Source of the DNA: UBA9715 sp045614225
GTDB lineage: Bacteria; Actinomycetota; Coriobacteriia; Coriobacteriales; Eggerthellaceae
Assembly (NCBI GenBank): GCA_045614225.1
Contig: JAZLCO010000095.1
Location: 1-14,595 of the forward strand
Direction of reading: 5' to 3'
DNA: 14,595 nt
Of this stretch, positions 13,969-14,595 are shown piece by piece. Position numbers and translations under genes: made by a program. Within the stretch, counting starts at the first letter, position 1, and each line of letters begins with the position of its first letter. The notes beneath the pieces were generated by a model. That model made no database searches. It saw only the letters and a list, made by a program, of their open reading frames with translations, and was not told where the DNA came from.

Positions 13969-13987
13969 CCTTGGTCGGAAACCAAGG
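13969..13987 (+). promoter_or_regulatory. Leader hairpin before rpmE, candidate L31 autoregulatory element
   Basis: CCTTGGT (13969-13975) pairs perfectly with ACCAAGG (13981-13987) around CGGAA. It ends only 6 bases before the ribosome binding site AGGAG (13994-13998). From memory, structured leaders controlling L31 synthesis have been described or predicted in several bacterial groups including actinobacteria. I cannot confirm that this one matches a known motif. Confidence 0.45.
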
Positions 13988-14005
13988 CGGAAAAGGAGAA
14001 ATGAA

Positions 14006-14473
14006 ATGAAGCAAGGAATCCATCCGGATTACGTGGAGTGCACGGTGACGTGCAGCTGCGGCAACACGTTCAAGACGCGTTCCACGAAGCCCGAAATCCG
14101 CATCGAAATCTGCAGCGCCTGCCATCCTTTCTACACTGGCCAGCAGAAGTTTGTCGACACTGGTGGACGCGTCCAGCGTTTCGCCGACAAGTTCGGTTCT
14201 GCCGACAAGCTCGTCGCCGATCGTCAGGCTGCTGCCAAGGCTAAGCGTGCCGCTGAGGTCGCTGCTGCCGAGGAGAAGCGCAAGGCCGAGCGCGAAGCGA
14301 AGGCTGCCGAGAAGGCCAAGCGCGCTGAAGAGTGGGCCAAGAAGGCTGCCGCTCAGGCCGAGAAGGACGCCGCTGAGGCTGCAAAGGCTGAGGCTGCTGC
14401 TGAAGCCGAAGCTGTCGCTGATGCTGCTGCAGAGGTTGCAGCAGAAGAGGTCGCTGAAGAAGCTGCCGAATAA
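14006..14473 (+). CDS. rpmE: Ribosomal protein bL31 with long Ala/Glu/Lys-rich C-terminal extension
   Basis: Residues 1 to about 70 are a complete zinc-type bL31, a protein of the large ribosomal subunit near the contact with the small subunit. It begins MKQGIHPDYVECTVTCSCGN and has zinc ligands C16, C18, C36 and C39 (EICSACHPFYTGQQKFVDT). Ordinary L31 is about 65-90 residues; here about 85 further residues follow without a stop. They are almost entirely Ala, Glu, Lys and Arg, basic-mixed to about 127 and then Ala/Glu-only and acidic, predicting a long helix. The start ATG 14006 has AGGAG seven bases upstream; the nearby ATG 14001 is out of frame. It has its own promoter, leader hairpin and terminator, and no neighbour in the usual prfA/rpmE arrangement is visible. 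The L31 identity is certain; the tail's role is unknown. Confidence 0.95.
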   Translation: MKQGIHPDYVECTVTCSCGNTFKTRSTKPEIRIEICSACHPFYTGQQKFVDTGGRVQRFADKFGSADKLVADRQAAAKAKRAAEVAAAEEKRKAEREAKAAEKAKRAEEWAKKAAAQAEKDAAEAAKAEAAAEAEAVADAAAEVAAEEVAEEAAE

Positions 14474-14495
14474 GCGCACATCACATTGGAAGTGG

Positions 14496-14526
14496 GAAGG
14501 CCCGAGCATAGCGCGGCCCTTCTTTT
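14496..14526 (+). terminator. Intrinsic terminator after rpmE
   Basis: GAAGG (14496-14500) pairs with CCTTC (14518-14522), extended inwards by CC/GG after a bulged C. TTTT follows at 14523-14526. It lies 22 bases after the rpmE stop codon. Confidence 0.75.
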
Positions 14527-14543
14527 CATGGGTCACCAACCCA

Positions 14544-14589
14544 GTGCCGCGCGCAGCGCGGCACAAAGAACCACCCGCTGTGCGGGTGG
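14544..14589. repeat. Two tandem perfect GC hairpins at the right edge
   Basis: GTGCCGCGC (14544-14552) pairs with GCGCGGCAC (14556-14564) around GCA. CCACCCGC (14571-14578) pairs with GCGGGTGG (14582-14589) around TGT. The stems are 9 and 8 bp without mismatch. A weaker GGGT/ACCC pair (14530-14542) precedes them. On the minus strand the second hairpin is followed by TTCTTT, so it could terminate a leftward gene entering from beyond the window. A dispersed intergenic repeat is the alternative. Confidence 0.55.
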
Positions 14590-14595
14590 GAGACA

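Noticed and set aside
14216..14473. Separate gene fused or frameshifted onto L31
   Set aside because: The frame is continuous, the tail is low complexity without a domain, and no internal start with a ribosome binding site is seen. A true C-terminal extension is simpler.
13961..14566. 201-codon minus-strand frame over rpmE
   Set aside because: It is the complement of the Ala/Glu-rich L31 tail and gives a Ser/Leu-rich low-complexity product with no plausible start context.

Overview
The window looks like chromosomal DNA from an anaerobic or facultatively anaerobic actinobacterium of the class Coriobacteriia, most likely an Eggerthellales/Eggerthellaceae relative. This is inferred from gene style, not from a marker-gene search. 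The clues are a periplasmic-type nitrate reductase operon built for a cell without an outer membrane (Tat signal plus a possible lipobox on NapA, no NapB), a multihaem NapC-like protein with unusual haem-motif spacing, a fused Old-Yellow-Enzyme/FAD reductase, and a two-subunit isopropylmalate isomerase. Base composition is moderate. Codons TTA, CTA and TCA appear to be avoided, which leaves long but meaningless in-register antisense reading frames.

Layout. (1) 1-880, minus strand: the N-terminal 293 codons of a carboxyltransferase (oxaloacetate decarboxylase alpha / pyruvate carboxylase B type), running off the left edge. (2) 881-1153: a divergent regulatory region with a good promoter in each direction and two separate perfect dyads. 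(3) 1154-6315, plus strand: a nap operon in the order NapC-like cytochrome, napG, napA, napD, napH, with hairpins between napG and napA and between napD and napH. (4) 6425-7132: a conserved TIM-barrel-like protein of unknown function, ending in a clear intrinsic terminator. (5) 7246-8199: a CorA-type Mg/Co transporter with its own promoter. (6) 8221-11106, minus strand: leuC-leuD-leuB, with a promoter at 11161-11189. (7) 11295-13241, plus strand: a 648-residue NADH:flavin oxidoreductase of the 2,4-dienoyl-CoA reductase family, followed by a terminator-like hairpin. (8) 13369-13866: a small PAP2-family membrane phosphatase, possibly leaderless. (9) 14006-14473: ribosomal protein L31 with an unusual Ala/Glu/Lys-rich tail of about 85 residues, preceded by a structured leader and followed by a terminator and two tandem GC hairpins.

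How the parts work together. In the nap module, quinol electrons would pass through the membrane-anchored multihaem cytochrome and/or the NapG-NapH iron-sulfur route to the Mo-bisMGD enzyme NapA. NapD would be the cytoplasmic chaperone for NapA export. The module probably supports anaerobic nitrate reduction or redox balancing. The leu genes supply the isomerase and dehydrogenase steps of leucine synthesis, with no leuA in view. The remaining genes are a metal transporter, a lipid or undecaprenyl phosphatase candidate, an enoate-type reductase and a ribosomal protein; they show no obvious link to nap.

No CRISPR array, insertion sequence, tRNA, rRNA, integrase or phage gene was seen. I found no convincing wholly new system. 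The most unusual items are the NapB-less nap module with odd haem motifs and a NapG lacking a Tat motif, the extended L31, and the palindromic sites in the divergent promoter region.
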